DNA of 64,000 bases from JBBIOU01 sp037443205 (lineage in GTDB: Bacteria; Bacteroidota; Bacteroidia; Flavobacteriales_D; UBA2798). This document shows, in pieces, positions 8,089 through 17,800 of this stretch. Numbering within the stretch: position 1 is the first letter of the stretch; each line of letters starts with the position of its first letter. The notes beneath the pieces are model-generated. The model was given only the letters and a program-made list of their open reading frames with translations. It was not told where the DNA came from and searched no databases. The stretch is taken from the NCBI GenBank assembly GCA_037443205.1, contig JBBIOU010000019.1, positions 1 through 64,000 of the forward strand. Direction: 5' to 3'. Both the position numbers and the translations under genes were made by a program.

Positions 8089-9522
8089 GTGAAAAATACC
8101 GAAATAAAAACACTTTTACAAGCCGAACCCAAGCATCAAACCGTAAAAGTAAGCGGCTGGGTAAGAACATTCAGAAATAACCAATTTATTGCGTTAAATG
8201 ACGGCTCTACTCTACAAAACATACAAGCTGTGATAAATGCCGAAAGTACCGATACAACCATCTTAAAAAAAATTACCACCGGAGCATGTGTTTCAGTTAT
8301 CGGAAAATTAATACCCTCACCGGCTAAAGGACAACGCGTAGAAGTACAAGTTGAACAAATTGAAATTTTAGGAGAAAGCGATGCAGAAAAATATCCCTTG
8401 CAACCCAAAAAACACAGTCTGGAGTTTTTGCGGGAAATTGCTCACCTGCGTTTTCGAACCAATACATTCAGTGCGGTGTTTCGCATCCGCCATGCGCTGG
8501 CGTTTGCCATACATAAATTTTTTAACGATAAGGGTTTTATTTATATACATACCCCCATCATTACCGGTTCTGATGCCGAAGGCGCAGGACAAATGTTCCG
8601 GGTAACAACCCTTGACGCAAAAAAACCACCGCTTAACGAAAATGGCGAAGTAAATTTTAAAGAAGATTTTTTTGGAAAACCCGTAAACCTTACTGTTTCA
8701 GGGCAACTCGAAGCCGAATTGGCAGCTATGGGTCTGGGCAAAGTTTACACATTTGGCCCAACCTTCCGTGCCGAAAATTCTAATACCCCACGCCATTTGG
8801 CAGAATTTTGGATGATAGAACCCGAAGTAGCTTTTTATGATTTAAACGATAACATGGATTTAGCCGAGCAAATGCTCAAATATGTTATTGCCTATGCGTT
8901 AGAACATTGTGCCGAGGACATTGAATTTTTAAAAAACCGACTGCTGGACGAAGAAAAACAAAAACCGCAAAATGAACGCTCTTCTATGAACCTGGTTGAA
9001 AAACTCCGATTTTGTATAGACAATCATTTTGAGCGCCTTACATACACCGATGCTATCAAAATTCTTGAAAACAGCGAACATCATAAAAAGAAAAAATTTC
9101 AATATCCCATTACAGGTTGGGGAATGGATTTACAAAGCGAACATGAGCGCTATCTGGTTGAAAAACATTTTAAAAAACCCGTTATACTTACTGATTACCC
9201 CAAAGAAATTAAAGCATTTTACATGCGGTTGAATGAAGATAACAAAACCGTAAGAGCCATGGATATATTGTTTCCAGGTATTGGCGAAATAGTAGGAGGC
9301 TCGCAAAGAGAAGAAAGATACCAGGTGCTGAAACAAAAAATGAAAGAAATGCATATACCCGAACAAGAAATGTATTGGTATTTAGATACACGAAAATTTG
9401 GTACCTGCATACATGCAGGTTTTGGACTGGGCTTCGAAAGATTAGTGCTTTTTGTTACCGGCATGACCAATATACGCGATGTGATAGCTTTTCCGAGAAC
9501 ACCTAATAACTGTGAATTTTAA
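8089..9522 (+). CDS. asnS: Asparaginyl-tRNA synthetase
   Basis: 477 aa from a GTG start (M-K-N-T-E-I-K); no upstream ATG keeps the frame. Charges tRNA-Asn with asparagine. An N-terminal OB-fold anticodon-binding domain (VKVSGWVRTFR, 19-29; QAVINAES, 46-53) is followed by the class II core: GSDAEGAGQMF (160-170), motif 2 FRAENSNTPRHLAEFWMIEPE (in two parts, 226-246), and motif 3 GLGFERLV with Arg451. RAENSNTPRHL is typical of AsnRS rather than AspRS. The roughly 15-residue stretch around 178-193 (KPPLNENGEVNF) is an insertion seen in many Bacteroidota AsnRS. rpoN starts 18 bp downstream. Confidence 0.97.
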   Translation: MKNTEIKTLLQAEPKHQTVKVSGWVRTFRNNQFIALNDGSTLQNIQAVINAESTDTTILKKITTGACVSVIGKLIPSPAKGQRVEVQVEQIEILGESDAEKYPLQPKKHSLEFLREIAHLRFRTNTFSAVFRIRHALAFAIHKFFNDKGFIYIHTPIITGSDAEGAGQMFRVTTLDAKKPPLNENGEVNFKEDFFGKPVNLTVSGQLEAELAAMGLGKVYTFGPTFRAENSNTPRHLAEFWMIEPEVAFYDLNDNMDLAEQMLKYVIAYALEHCAEDIEFLKNRLLDEEKQKPQNERSSMNLVEKLRFCIDNHFERLTYTDAIKILENSEHHKKKKFQYPITGWGMDLQSEHERYLVEKHFKKPVILTDYPKEIKAFYMRLNEDNKTVRAMDILFPGIGEIVGGSQREERYQVLKQKMKEMHIPEQEMYWYLDTRKFGTCIHAGFGLGFERLVLFVTGMTNIRDVIAFPRTPNNCEF

Positions 9523-9540
9523 TTTGTATCTTTATACGCA

Positions 9541-11016
9541 ATGTTAAAACAAACCTTACAACAAAAACTACAACAAAAATTATCTCCCCAGCAAATTCAG
9601 TTAATGAAATTGCTCCAGGTACCTACGGCAGAACTTGAACAACGTATTAAAGAAGAAATTGAAATAAATCCGGCCCTTGATGATTCCGCTTCCGAAAAAG
9701 ACGATAGCGAACTAAACCCCGCAGCAGATGACCTGAGTACAGAAAACGAACACACCGAAACCGAAGACCTGAGCGATTCGCGAGAAGATTTTAATATTGA
9801 CGAATATCTAAGCGATGATGATATTCCCGATTATAAAACCCGACAAAACAACTACGGTCCTGATCAGGAAGAAAAATCAATCCCTCTTGCGCAGGGAGAC
9901 AGTTTTCAAGAACTATTGATGTCGCAGGTAAACCTCAGATTGCTAAACGAACAACAAAAACAAATTGCTTTTTATATTATTGGTAACCTTGATGAATCAG
10001 GTTACTTGCGCAGAGAAACCGAAAATATAGTGGACGACCTGGCCTTTTCGCAAAACATTCAAACCACCCGCGAAGAAGTAGAAAAAGTATTAAGCATTAT
10101 CCAGGAACTCGACCCCCCGGGTATAGGCGCTCGTACCTTGCAGGAATGTTTGCTTTTACAATTAAAACGCAAAGAAACCGACCGTATTGAAATTGAAAAT
10201 GCAATAGATATCCTAGAAAATTGTTTTGATGAGTTTACCAAAAAACACTACGATAAAATTCAGAAAAAATTAGATTTGGATGATGAAAGTTTAAAAAACG
10301 CCATTGACGAAATTATTCGTTTAAATCCTAAACCCGGAAACTCAGCCAAAGAAAACAACAAAATCATACAACATATTATCCCCGATTTTTTAATTAGCGA
10401 AGAGAACGGAAAACTAGAACTTTCTTTAAACTCGAAAAACGCCCCTCAGCTAAGAATATCGCCTGATTACAACGAAATGCTTAAAGCTTACGCGGCTGAT
10501 AAAAGCGATAAAAAAAACAAAGAAGCTGCCTTATTTGTAAAACAAAAAATTGATGCCGCTAAATGGTTTATAGATGCAATTAAACAAAGACAACAAACCC
10601 TGCTAATGGTGATGAACGCCATTATGGAATATCAGCGCGAATATTTTTTAAGCGGAGACGAAACCAAGTTAAAGCCCATGATATTAAAAGATATTGCAGA
10701 CATGGTTGGTATGGATATATCTACCATATCGCGTGTGGCAAACAGCAAATATGTACAAACTCACTTTGGAACATACTTATTAAAAACTTTCTTCTCCGAA
10801 TCACTATCTACCGATACAGGCGAAGAAGTTTCTACACGCGAAGTAAAAAAAATACTCCAGGAAAGCATCAGCAACGAAAACAAGCGCAAACCTTTAACCG
10901 ATGATGAACTTGCTTTGGTACTTAAAGAAAAAGGTTATAACATTGCCCGCAGAACAGTTGCCAAATATCGCGAACAACTAAATATACCGGTAGCCCGATT
11001 AAGAAAAGAATTATAA
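9541..11016 (+). CDS. rpoN: RNA polymerase sigma-54 factor
   Basis: 491 aa. Region I is the Gln/Leu-rich activator-contact segment (MLKQTLQQKLQQKLSPQQ, 1-18, through about 48), followed by an acidic spacer (about 50-105), the core-binding domain, and the DNA-binding part. The RpoN box ARRTVAKYR is at 469-477. It directs transcription from -24/-12 promoters and needs an AAA+ activator, none of which is encoded here. It sits 18 bp after asnS, and a near-consensus TATCTTTA box (9527-9534) at the end of asnS could give rpoN its own promoter. The following membrane-protein gene begins 6 bp after the stop. Confidence 0.97.
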   Translation: MLKQTLQQKLQQKLSPQQIQLMKLLQVPTAELEQRIKEEIEINPALDDSASEKDDSELNPAADDLSTENEHTETEDLSDSREDFNIDEYLSDDDIPDYKTRQNNYGPDQEEKSIPLAQGDSFQELLMSQVNLRLLNEQQKQIAFYIIGNLDESGYLRRETENIVDDLAFSQNIQTTREEVEKVLSIIQELDPPGIGARTLQECLLLQLKRKETDRIEIENAIDILENCFDEFTKKHYDKIQKKLDLDDESLKNAIDEIIRLNPKPGNSAKENNKIIQHIIPDFLISEENGKLELSLNSKNAPQLRISPDYNEMLKAYAADKSDKKNKEAALFVKQKIDAAKWFIDAIKQRQQTLLMVMNAIMEYQREYFLSGDETKLKPMILKDIADMVGMDISTISRVANSKYVQTHFGTYLLKTFFSESLSTDTGEEVSTREVKKILQESISNENKRKPLTDDELALVLKEKGYNIARRTVAKYREQLNIPVARLRKEL

Positions 11017-11022
11017 ACTTTT

Positions 11023-11658
11023 ATGGAGCGTTTTTGGGCTAATTTATTCAGTTTACTTTTTCATCCGGTATTTATGCCTTTGTATGTATTACTTATATTT
11101 TTTTACAGCGACTGGTATTTAGCTTACACCATATATCCGCAGCTAAAAAAATTTTTACTGATAATTACTTTCTTGCTCACTGTTTTTATGCCCTCGTTAA
11201 GCACCTGGCTCCTGGTTAGAAACAAAATGGTCTCAAATTTTTCTATGCCCCATCGCAACGAACGAACTTTGCCATTTTTAATAACAGTTTTCTATTACGG
11301 AGTAATGTATTATTTTATATGGCGTATCAGCAAACAAACCTTAATTTCGCCTTATTTCTTTGCAGTCATTTCAGGTAGCATGGTTTTAATTTTACTGTTG
11401 GTAGCTGCAAATTTTATTATAAAAATAAGTGCACATGCCGCAGCAACTGCAGCTTTAGCGGGTATGTACATAGCTCTGTGCATCAACAATGCCATCATAC
11501 CTAATACTTCAGTGTTGTTATGCCTTATTATTTTATGGGGACTGGTTTCTACTGCCCGTCTTAGCCTGAAAACACATAATCCCAACGAAATATATTTAGG
11601 CTCGCTGGCAGGTTTTGTAAGTATGTTTTACTGCGTAAAATACTTGTTAGTATTTTAA
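11023..11658 (+). CDS. Integral membrane protein, PAP2-like C-terminus
   Basis: 211 aa with about six hydrophobic segments (around residues 12-28, 42-60, 85-98, 112-130, 137-150, 160-178 and the C-terminal end). The C-terminal half carries KISAHAAATAAL (about 136-147) and ARLSLKTHNPNEIYLGSLAG (about 177-196). These resemble the SGHA and SRxxxxxH...G signatures of PAP2 phosphatases but lack several canonical residues, so this may be a non-catalytic or divergent relative. It begins 6 bp after rpoN, so it is in the same transcript. Function not known. Confidence 0.75.
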   Translation: MERFWANLFSLLFHPVFMPLYVLLIFFYSDWYLAYTIYPQLKKFLLIITFLLTVFMPSLSTWLLVRNKMVSNFSMPHRNERTLPFLITVFYYGVMYYFIWRISKQTLISPYFFAVISGSMVLILLLVAANFIIKISAHAAATAALAGMYIALCINNAIIPNTSVLLCLIILWGLVSTARLSLKTHNPNEIYLGSLAGFVSMFYCVKYLLVF

Positions 11659-11793
11659 TGAATGCTTTGTATAAATCTTGTCAGTTAATCTATGCTACTC
11701 TTGAAACAAGATGGTATACAACTAATATTTGACATCCTGAAAAACCACCTGTTAAAATAACCCTTTAACTTATCAATTTTGCGATAGAGAATT

Positions 11794-11877
11794 TAAACCC
11801 AAAATTGTCATCAGCCATCGAATTTTTTGTAGGCTGATGCAAGCGGGTATGTATGCGGGTAGCATTGGGGTTAATAC
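11794..11877. repeat. Dispersed palindromic repeat family A, copy 1
   Basis: The element starts taaacccaaaattgtcatca and ends gcattggggttaatac. It contains an inner stem catcagcc (11809-11816)/ggctgatg (11832-11839), and its two ends (aaacccaa/ttggggtt) are also complementary. A second copy with about 80 percent similarity by eye is at 26522-26607. This is a structured, REP-like intergenic element. Confidence 0.7.
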
Positions 11878-11887
11878 ATCCCCTCCA

Positions 11888-11906
11888 TCTCCCCCAAAGG
11901 GGGAGA
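11888..11906. repeat. GC-rich perfect hairpin (tctccccc-aaa-gggggaga)
   Basis: A perfect 8-bp stem with a 3-nt loop in an otherwise AT-rich gap, preceded by cccctccatc. There is no U tract behind it, so it is a poor terminator. It resembles the cccctctcc-ttt-ggagagggg palindrome at 44223-44243. Confidence 0.6.
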
Positions 11907-12001
11907 GCATTACAAAATCTTAGACATCCGGCTTGCCGGGAAAAAAGCCTAATGACTTTTTTGGGTTATAATTAAGGCTAAATATTTACCTTTACGCAAT
12001 T

Positions 12002-14431
12002 ATGGAAATATCTTATAACTGGTTAAAAAACTACATACAAACCGACCTTGAACCGAATGAAATAGCAGCAATGCTAACCGATATCGGGCTTGAGGTTGAA
12101 TCAGTTACACCTTATGAAAATATCAAAGGAGGATTAAAAGGCCTGGTGGTTGGTCATGTAATTGAAAAGACCAAACACCCCGATGCCGACAGACTTAGCA
12201 TAACCAAAGTAGATGTTGGCGGTAATAATATTTTACAAATTATTTGTGGTGCAAGCAATGTGGCCGATGGACAAAAAGTAGTTGTGGCACTGCCGGGTAC
12301 ACAACTTTTCCCTACACAAGGCGAACCGTTTACAATCAAAAAAACAAAAATCAGAGGAGTAGAATCTAATGGGATGATTTGTGCTGAAGATGAAATCGGA
12401 TTAGGCAATTCGCATGCAGGGATTATTGTATTAAACGAATCGGCAAAAGCAGGTACAACACTGGTTGAATATTTTGCTAATACACCCGGCAGCCCCATCG
12501 TAGAAAACGATTATATTTTTACCATTGGCCTTACGCCCAATCGTATTGATGCTGCTTCTCATTATGGTGTGGCCAGAGACCTGGCAGCAGCTATAAATAT
12601 CAGACATAATAAACAAATAAAAGCTGTACTGCCCGAAGTAAATTTAAGCATACCGCAAAAAAATTGTCCGTTGCAAATAATTATTGAAGACACTCAAAAC
12701 TGTTATCGGTATGCCGGAATTTGCATAGAAGGAGTTAAAGTTACCGATTCTCCGCAATGGTTACAAAACCGTTTAAAATGTATCGGCATAAATCCTATTA
12801 ACAATATTGTTGATATAACCAATTATGTGCTGCACGAATGCGGTCAACCTCTGCATGCATTTGACAAAGATAAAATTACAAACAATAGAATTGTTGTTAG
12901 AAAAGCCAAGCCCGGAAATACCTTTATTACCTTAGATGGAGTAGAACGTAAACTTACGGGTGAAGAGTTAATGATTTGCAATGCCAATGACGAAATGTGT
13001 ATGGCCGGTATTCTGGGCGGGCTAAATTCGGCAATACAACACAACACAACAAATATTTTTTTAGAGAGTGCATGGTTTCACCCTGCCGATGTAAGAAAAA
13101 CCGCAAAACATCATGGCTTAAATACCGATGCATCTTTTCGTTTTGAAAGAGGCGCAGATATTGAAATGATACCCTATGCTTTAAAACGAGCCGCACAAAT
13201 GATAATAGATATTGCCGGAGGAACGATTAGTTCGGATATGACCGATATTTATCCCCATCAAATAAACAAACACTCGCTTACATTCAGTAAACAGTATTTT
13301 TATAAAATTTCAGGCGCAGATATTCCTGCAGAAACATTGGAAAAAATATTTGTGAATTTGGAAATAAATTTTTCCAAAATAAATGATGATAACTACCATC
13401 TGACTATACCAACGTATAGAGTTGATGTATATAGAGCTGCTGATGTTGCCGAAGAAATACTTAGATTATACGGTTATAATAATGTAAAAATTCCCGATAA
13501 ACTTAATGCGTCACTTTCTTATTCGAAAATACCTGATAAATTAAAAATTAAAAATAAAATAAGATACGCCCTCACGGCAATCGGATTTTATGAAGTAATC
13601 AATAATTCGCTCGAAAACGAGGCATATTACAAGCCCGAAGAACACAATCAACTGGTAAGGCTCTTAAATCCTTTAAGTAATGAATTGACTGTAATGCGTA
13701 AAACCATGTTATACGGCATATTAAACAACATAGCGTATAACAAAAATCGTCAGCAACACGATTTAAAATTTTTTGAAACCGGAAAAACCTACGCTAAATT
13801 GCCCCATAGTTATCTGGAAAATGAAATACTTTTTATTGCAGTTTGCGGAAATAAATTTACCGAAAATTGGAACAATAATAAACAAGCGGTAGATTTTTAT
13901 TACATAAAAGGCATTGCCGAAAAAATACTTGCAATGTTTGGTTTATTGTCTAAATGCCTAACCGAAAAAATTAACGAAAAACAATTAAACTATTTATACA
14001 ACAAACAAATTATTGCGAGCGTATATGAAATAGAAGAACAAATGTGTAAAGCTTTTGATATAAAATCTGCCGTATTTGCTTGCGAAATTAACCTGGAGCA
14101 AATATATCAATTATATCACTTACATAAAACCGTATTTTCCGGTATACCTAAATACCCCGAAGTAAGAAGAGATTTATCATTGCTTCTGGATAAACAAATA
14201 ACTTTTGAAGATATTAAAAATGTTTCGTTGAGTGCCGAAAAAAAATTAATAAAAGAAATTAATTTATTTGATGTGTACGAAGGCAAAAATTTAGAAGACG
14301 GAAAAAAATCTTATGCAGTTAGTTATATCTTGTATAATAATCAAAAAACACTAAGTGATACCGAGATTGATGGATGTATGCAAAAGCTGATTACGGCATT
14401 GCAAAAAGAATTAGGCGCCAAATTACGCTAA
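12002..14431 (+). CDS. pheT: Phenylalanyl-tRNA synthetase beta subunit
   Basis: 809 aa, the standard length for bacterial PheT. The order is as expected: N-terminal helix (MEISYNWLKNYIQ), EMAP/tRNA-binding OB domain (about 42-150, KTKHPDADRLSITKVDVG), B3/B4 editing-type domain, B5 domain (about 405-475), core region and C-terminal ferredoxin-like anticodon-binding domain (FSGIPKYPEVRRDLSLLLD onward, in two pieces). It works as an alpha2-beta2 tetramer with PheS, which is not encoded in this window. The stop codon overlaps the next ATG by one base (TAATG). Confidence 0.97.
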   Translation: MEISYNWLKNYIQTDLEPNEIAAMLTDIGLEVESVTPYENIKGGLKGLVVGHVIEKTKHPDADRLSITKVDVGGNNILQIICGASNVADGQKVVVALPGTQLFPTQGEPFTIKKTKIRGVESNGMICAEDEIGLGNSHAGIIVLNESAKAGTTLVEYFANTPGSPIVENDYIFTIGLTPNRIDAASHYGVARDLAAAINIRHNKQIKAVLPEVNLSIPQKNCPLQIIIEDTQNCYRYAGICIEGVKVTDSPQWLQNRLKCIGINPINNIVDITNYVLHECGQPLHAFDKDKITNNRIVVRKAKPGNTFITLDGVERKLTGEELMICNANDEMCMAGILGGLNSAIQHNTTNIFLESAWFHPADVRKTAKHHGLNTDASFRFERGADIEMIPYALKRAAQMIIDIAGGTISSDMTDIYPHQINKHSLTFSKQYFYKISGADIPAETLEKIFVNLEINFSKINDDNYHLTIPTYRVDVYRAADVAEEILRLYGYNNVKIPDKLNASLSYSKIPDKLKIKNKIRYALTAIGFYEVINNSLENEAYYKPEEHNQLVRLLNPLSNELTVMRKTMLYGILNNIAYNKNRQQHDLKFFETGKTYAKLPHSYLENEILFIAVCGNKFTENWNNNKQAVDFYYIKGIAEKILAMFGLLSKCLTEKINEKQLNYLYNKQIIASVYEIEEQMCKAFDIKSAVFACEINLEQIYQLYHLHKTVFSGIPKYPEVRRDLSLLLDKQITFEDIKNVSLSAEKKLIKEINLFDVYEGKNLEDGKKSYAVSYILYNNQKTLSDTEIDGCMQKLITALQKELGAKLR

Positions 14432-15774
14432 TGACCAATAAAAAAAAATATAGATTTAAAGTACGCGGATTTTCTATTCAATGGATGATATGTTTTCCGT
14501 TGGTAATTCCTTTTGTTATACTTTTTTATCGTCAGTTCAGACGCGTTGGTTATAATAAAATAGCTTCACGCAAACCAGCATTATTGGCCCCCAATCATCA
14601 AAATGCTTTTATGGATGCACTGGTACTTTTGCCCTTTAGCCCTTTTGCCGAACAACCTTCTTATTTGGTTCGCGCATCAATCTTTAAATCAAAACTGGCG
14701 GCACGTTTTTTACATGGGTTTAATATGTTGCCTGTTTACAGACAGCAAGACAAGGTAAACATACAAGAACGCAATGACGAAATTTTTGAAAATTGCATTT
14801 ACCTGATGGAAAATCAACGCAGACTGGTTATTTACCCCGAGGCCACACATAATATAAAAAGACAATTGCTTTCGCTCAAAAAAGGCATTTCACGTATTGC
14901 ATTTAGTGCTGAAGAAAGAAATAATTATACGTTAGGTATAAACATATACCCCGTAGGGATTTACTATACAGACCCCCGCAATTTTTTTAAACGTATACTG
15001 ATTCAGATTGGTAACCCTATACCCGTTTCCAAATACATTGAAACCTATAAAATCAACCCGGCTGTTGCGCATAATCAACTTAAAAAGGATTTAGAGGCAG
15101 CCATAAAACCGCTCGTCATTGATATTACTTTAGACAACTACTACGATACCATAGAATTACTAAGAGAAATTGATAATAATAACAAAAATATAACAGACGT
15201 TAGCCTGGATTTTAAAAACTCAAAAGCACTGATTGCAAAAGTTGAACATGATTTTAAAAACAACCCCAACAAAGCCGAAGAAATTAAACAATTAGCCTAT
15301 AAGTATAAAGACATATTAGATAAGTTTAATTTAAGAGATAAAATATTTTCACCTGCATATAAAATACCCAATGTCTTTACTATAGTTATGCTGATTATTA
15401 GTTTACCTTTTTTTATATCAGGATACTTATTAAATATTATTCCTTTTTCCATCCCTGTATTTATTGCACGAAGAGGAGTAATTGACCCCGGATTTATCAG
15501 TTCTATTAAAGTTTCGATGGGAATGATATTTTATCTGCTCTTTCATAATTTTTTTGCTGTTATTACTGCCATCGTATTCGGAAACAGGCTTTTTGGTTTG
15601 GCACTTTGGTTATCTATGCCTTTATTAGGCTATATTGCATTACGCTGGTTTTTAGTGGCGAAAAAAGTCTTTTACTATGATCGCTACAAAAAAATTAATT
15701 CAAAAAACCCTGACTATATTCAATCAGCTATACAACTGAGAGCGACACTTAGCGGGTATATTAAAAACCTATGA
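14431..15774 (+). CDS. PlsC-like 1-acylglycerol-3-phosphate acyltransferase
   Basis: 447 aa from the ATG that overlaps the pheT stop; a longer frame starting inside pheT (14374) is less likely because translational coupling (TAATG) favours this start. Acyltransferase motifs are NHQNAFMDAL (55-64) and YPEATHN (about 144-150). The first motif has five residues between His56 and Asp62, one more than the common HX4D, a variant I have seen in other Bacteroidota glycerolipid acyltransferases. A membrane segment lies near 18-34, and two or three more are in the C-terminal third, beyond a coiled insert. Likely role: phospholipid synthesis. The exact acceptor is unknown. Confidence 0.88.
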   Translation: MTNKKKYRFKVRGFSIQWMICFPLVIPFVILFYRQFRRVGYNKIASRKPALLAPNHQNAFMDALVLLPFSPFAEQPSYLVRASIFKSKLAARFLHGFNMLPVYRQQDKVNIQERNDEIFENCIYLMENQRRLVIYPEATHNIKRQLLSLKKGISRIAFSAEERNNYTLGINIYPVGIYYTDPRNFFKRILIQIGNPIPVSKYIETYKINPAVAHNQLKKDLEAAIKPLVIDITLDNYYDTIELLREIDNNNKNITDVSLDFKNSKALIAKVEHDFKNNPNKAEEIKQLAYKYKDILDKFNLRDKIFSPAYKIPNVFTIVMLIISLPFFISGYLLNIIPFSIPVFIARRGVIDPGFISSIKVSMGMIFYLLFHNFFAVITAIVFGNRLFGLALWLSMPLLGYIALRWFLVAKKVFYYDRYKKINSKNPDYIQSAIQLRATLSGYIKNL

Positions 15775-15790
15775 TAAATTATATCCTTTC

Positions 15791-17800
15791 ATGCCTAACC
15801 GATTAGCTAAAGAATTAAGCCCGTATTTATTACAACACGCAAACAATCCTGTAGATTGGTATCCTTGGTCAAACGAAGCCTTTGAGAAAGCAAAAAACGA
15901 AAATAAACTCCTATTAATAAGCATTGGCTATTCGGCTTGTCACTGGTGCCATGTTATGGAACGAGAATGTTTTGAAGACGAACAAGTAGCCGGACTGATG
16001 AATCGTTATTTTGTTAATATAAAAGTCGATCGCGAAGAACGGCCCGATATTGACCAAATATACATGAATGCCTTACAATTGATGAGTGGACAAGGAGGTT
16101 GGCCATTAAATTGTTTTGCAATTCCCGATGGCAGACCTGTTTATGGAGGCACCTACTACCCCAAAGAACAATGGATAGAGGTATTGTATAACCTGTTTGC
16201 TATCTGGAAAGACGAACCCGAGAAAGTAATTTCCTATGCAAACAAGTTAACCCGGGGCATACAGTTAAGCGAAAAAATTATTGCATCCGACAAAAGTTTT
16301 GAATTTAATTTAACAGTACTTACAGATGCCGTCAATAAAATTAAAAAAAATTTTGACAAATTAGAAGGCGGTATAAACAGAGCGCCTAAATTCCCGATGC
16401 CTAATAATTGGAATTTTTATTTACATTATGCACATGTGTTTAATGATTCCGACCTGTTAAATCACGTTTATTTAACTCTTGATAAAATGGCCATGGGAGG
16501 TATATACGATCAAATAGGTGGTGGTTTTGCACGATATGCTACCGATATGCTTTGGAAAATACCTCACTTTGAAAAAATGCTTTACGACAATGCACAACTT
16601 ATCTCACTATATAGCAAGGCATATAAAAAATCAAAAAAAATATTATATAAAGAAACCGTATTACAAACCATCGAATTTATTAAAAGAGAACTAACCGGTA
16701 AAAACAATGAGTTCTATTCAGCCCTTGATGCCGACAGCGAAGGCGAAGAAGGAAAATATTATACATGGACCGAAGACGAACTTAAATCATTACTCAACGA
16801 AGAAGATTTTTTATTGCTAAAAAATTATTATAATTTAAATCAAATAGGATTATGGGAACAAGGCAAATACATTCTGCTTAGAAGAACAAGCGATGAAGCA
16901 TTTGCCAAACAATATAATTTAAAGATGCAGGAATTTTATAAACGCATCGAAAAAATAAAAAACACATTACTTAACGCCCGTAATAAAAGGGTTAAACCCG
17001 GTCTCGACAATAAAACACTCACTTCGTGGAATGCGCTTACCATTACGGCATTATGCGATGCTTATAGTGCTTTTGGCCATAAAGATTTTTTAAATATGGC
17101 CGAATCCAACATGCACTTTATACTTTCTAACCAATTAAAATCTGATAACGGATTATGGCATATCTATAAAAGCGGAATAAGCTCAGTAAACGGTTTTCTC
17201 GAAGATTATGCCTTTGTAATTGAAGCTTTGATAAATCTTTATCAATGCACCTATAACGAAAACTATTTAGATTGGGCAGAAAAATTTACGGCATATACAG
17301 ACAAACATTTTTTTGATAATGAATCTAAGCTTTATTTTTTTACATCTGATTTAGATATACCTTTGATTGCCCGTAAAACCGAAATACACGATAATGTTAT
17401 ACCCTCCTCTAATTCCGGTCTGGCAAAAAGTTTATTTTTATTGGATAAATTAACCGGTCATTCAAAATATCAAATCAAAGCTTTAAATATGTTGCGTTCG
17501 GTTTATCCTCAAATACCGGAATATTTACCGGCTTATACGAATTGGGCTGAACTGCTGCTTTGGCATACCGGTAAATTTTATGAAGTTGCTGTATGCGGTG
17601 AACAAGCCTATGAATTGGCACACCAATTAAGAGCCCAATACTTACCTGATATAGTTATAGCGGCATCACACACCCACAGTACCCTACCTTTGTTAAATAA
17701 TAGGTTGATAAACCAAAAAACACGGCTGTATATTTGTCAAAATAATACTTGTAATTTGCCTGTCGAATCCTTAGATGAAGCACTACAACAATTACTTTAA
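15791..17800 (+). CDS. Thioredoxin-domain protein, YyaL/DUF255 family
   Basis: 669 aa, full length for the family. It starts MPNRLAKELSPYLLQHANNP, the hallmark N-terminus. A thioredoxin-like domain follows with the redox motif Cys50-His-Trp-Cys53 (SACHWCHVMERECFED), and then a long alpha/alpha-barrel resembling N-acylglucosamine 2-epimerase or glycoside-hydrolase folds (WKIPHFEKMLYDNAQL; DEDG-like runs). No signal peptide. The biochemical role of this widely conserved family is unsettled. It starts 16 bp after the acyltransferase and overlaps the next gene by 26 bp. Confidence 0.93.
   Translation: MPNRLAKELSPYLLQHANNPVDWYPWSNEAFEKAKNENKLLLISIGYSACHWCHVMERECFEDEQVAGLMNRYFVNIKVDREERPDIDQIYMNALQLMSGQGGWPLNCFAIPDGRPVYGGTYYPKEQWIEVLYNLFAIWKDEPEKVISYANKLTRGIQLSEKIIASDKSFEFNLTVLTDAVNKIKKNFDKLEGGINRAPKFPMPNNWNFYLHYAHVFNDSDLLNHVYLTLDKMAMGGIYDQIGGGFARYATDMLWKIPHFEKMLYDNAQLISLYSKAYKKSKKILYKETVLQTIEFIKRELTGKNNEFYSALDADSEGEEGKYYTWTEDELKSLLNEEDFLLLKNYYNLNQIGLWEQGKYILLRRTSDEAFAKQYNLKMQEFYKRIEKIKNTLLNARNKRVKPGLDNKTLTSWNALTITALCDAYSAFGHKDFLNMAESNMHFILSNQLKSDNGLWHIYKSGISSVNGFLEDYAFVIEALINLYQCTYNENYLDWAEKFTAYTDKHFFDNESKLYFFTSDLDIPLIARKTEIHDNVIPSSNSGLAKSLFLLDKLTGHSKYQIKALNMLRSVYPQIPEYLPAYTNWAELLLWHTGKFYEVAVCGEQAYELAHQLRAQYLPDIVIAASHTHSTLPLLNNRLINQKTRLYICQNNTCNLPVESLDEALQQLL

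Larger units (their letters stand above)
11659..12001. other. Intergenic region rich in palindromic repeats
   Basis: There is no gene between the membrane protein and pheT. It holds a copy of repeat family A (11794-11877) and a GC-rich 8-bp stem (11888-11906). Just before pheT lies a near-consensus -7 box, TACCTTTA (11987-11994), 7 bp before the ATG. Confidence 0.6.

Noticed and set aside
14374..14430. Longer N-terminus for the PlsC-like gene
   Set aside because: It lies inside pheT; the ATG overlapping the pheT stop starts the recognisable protein.
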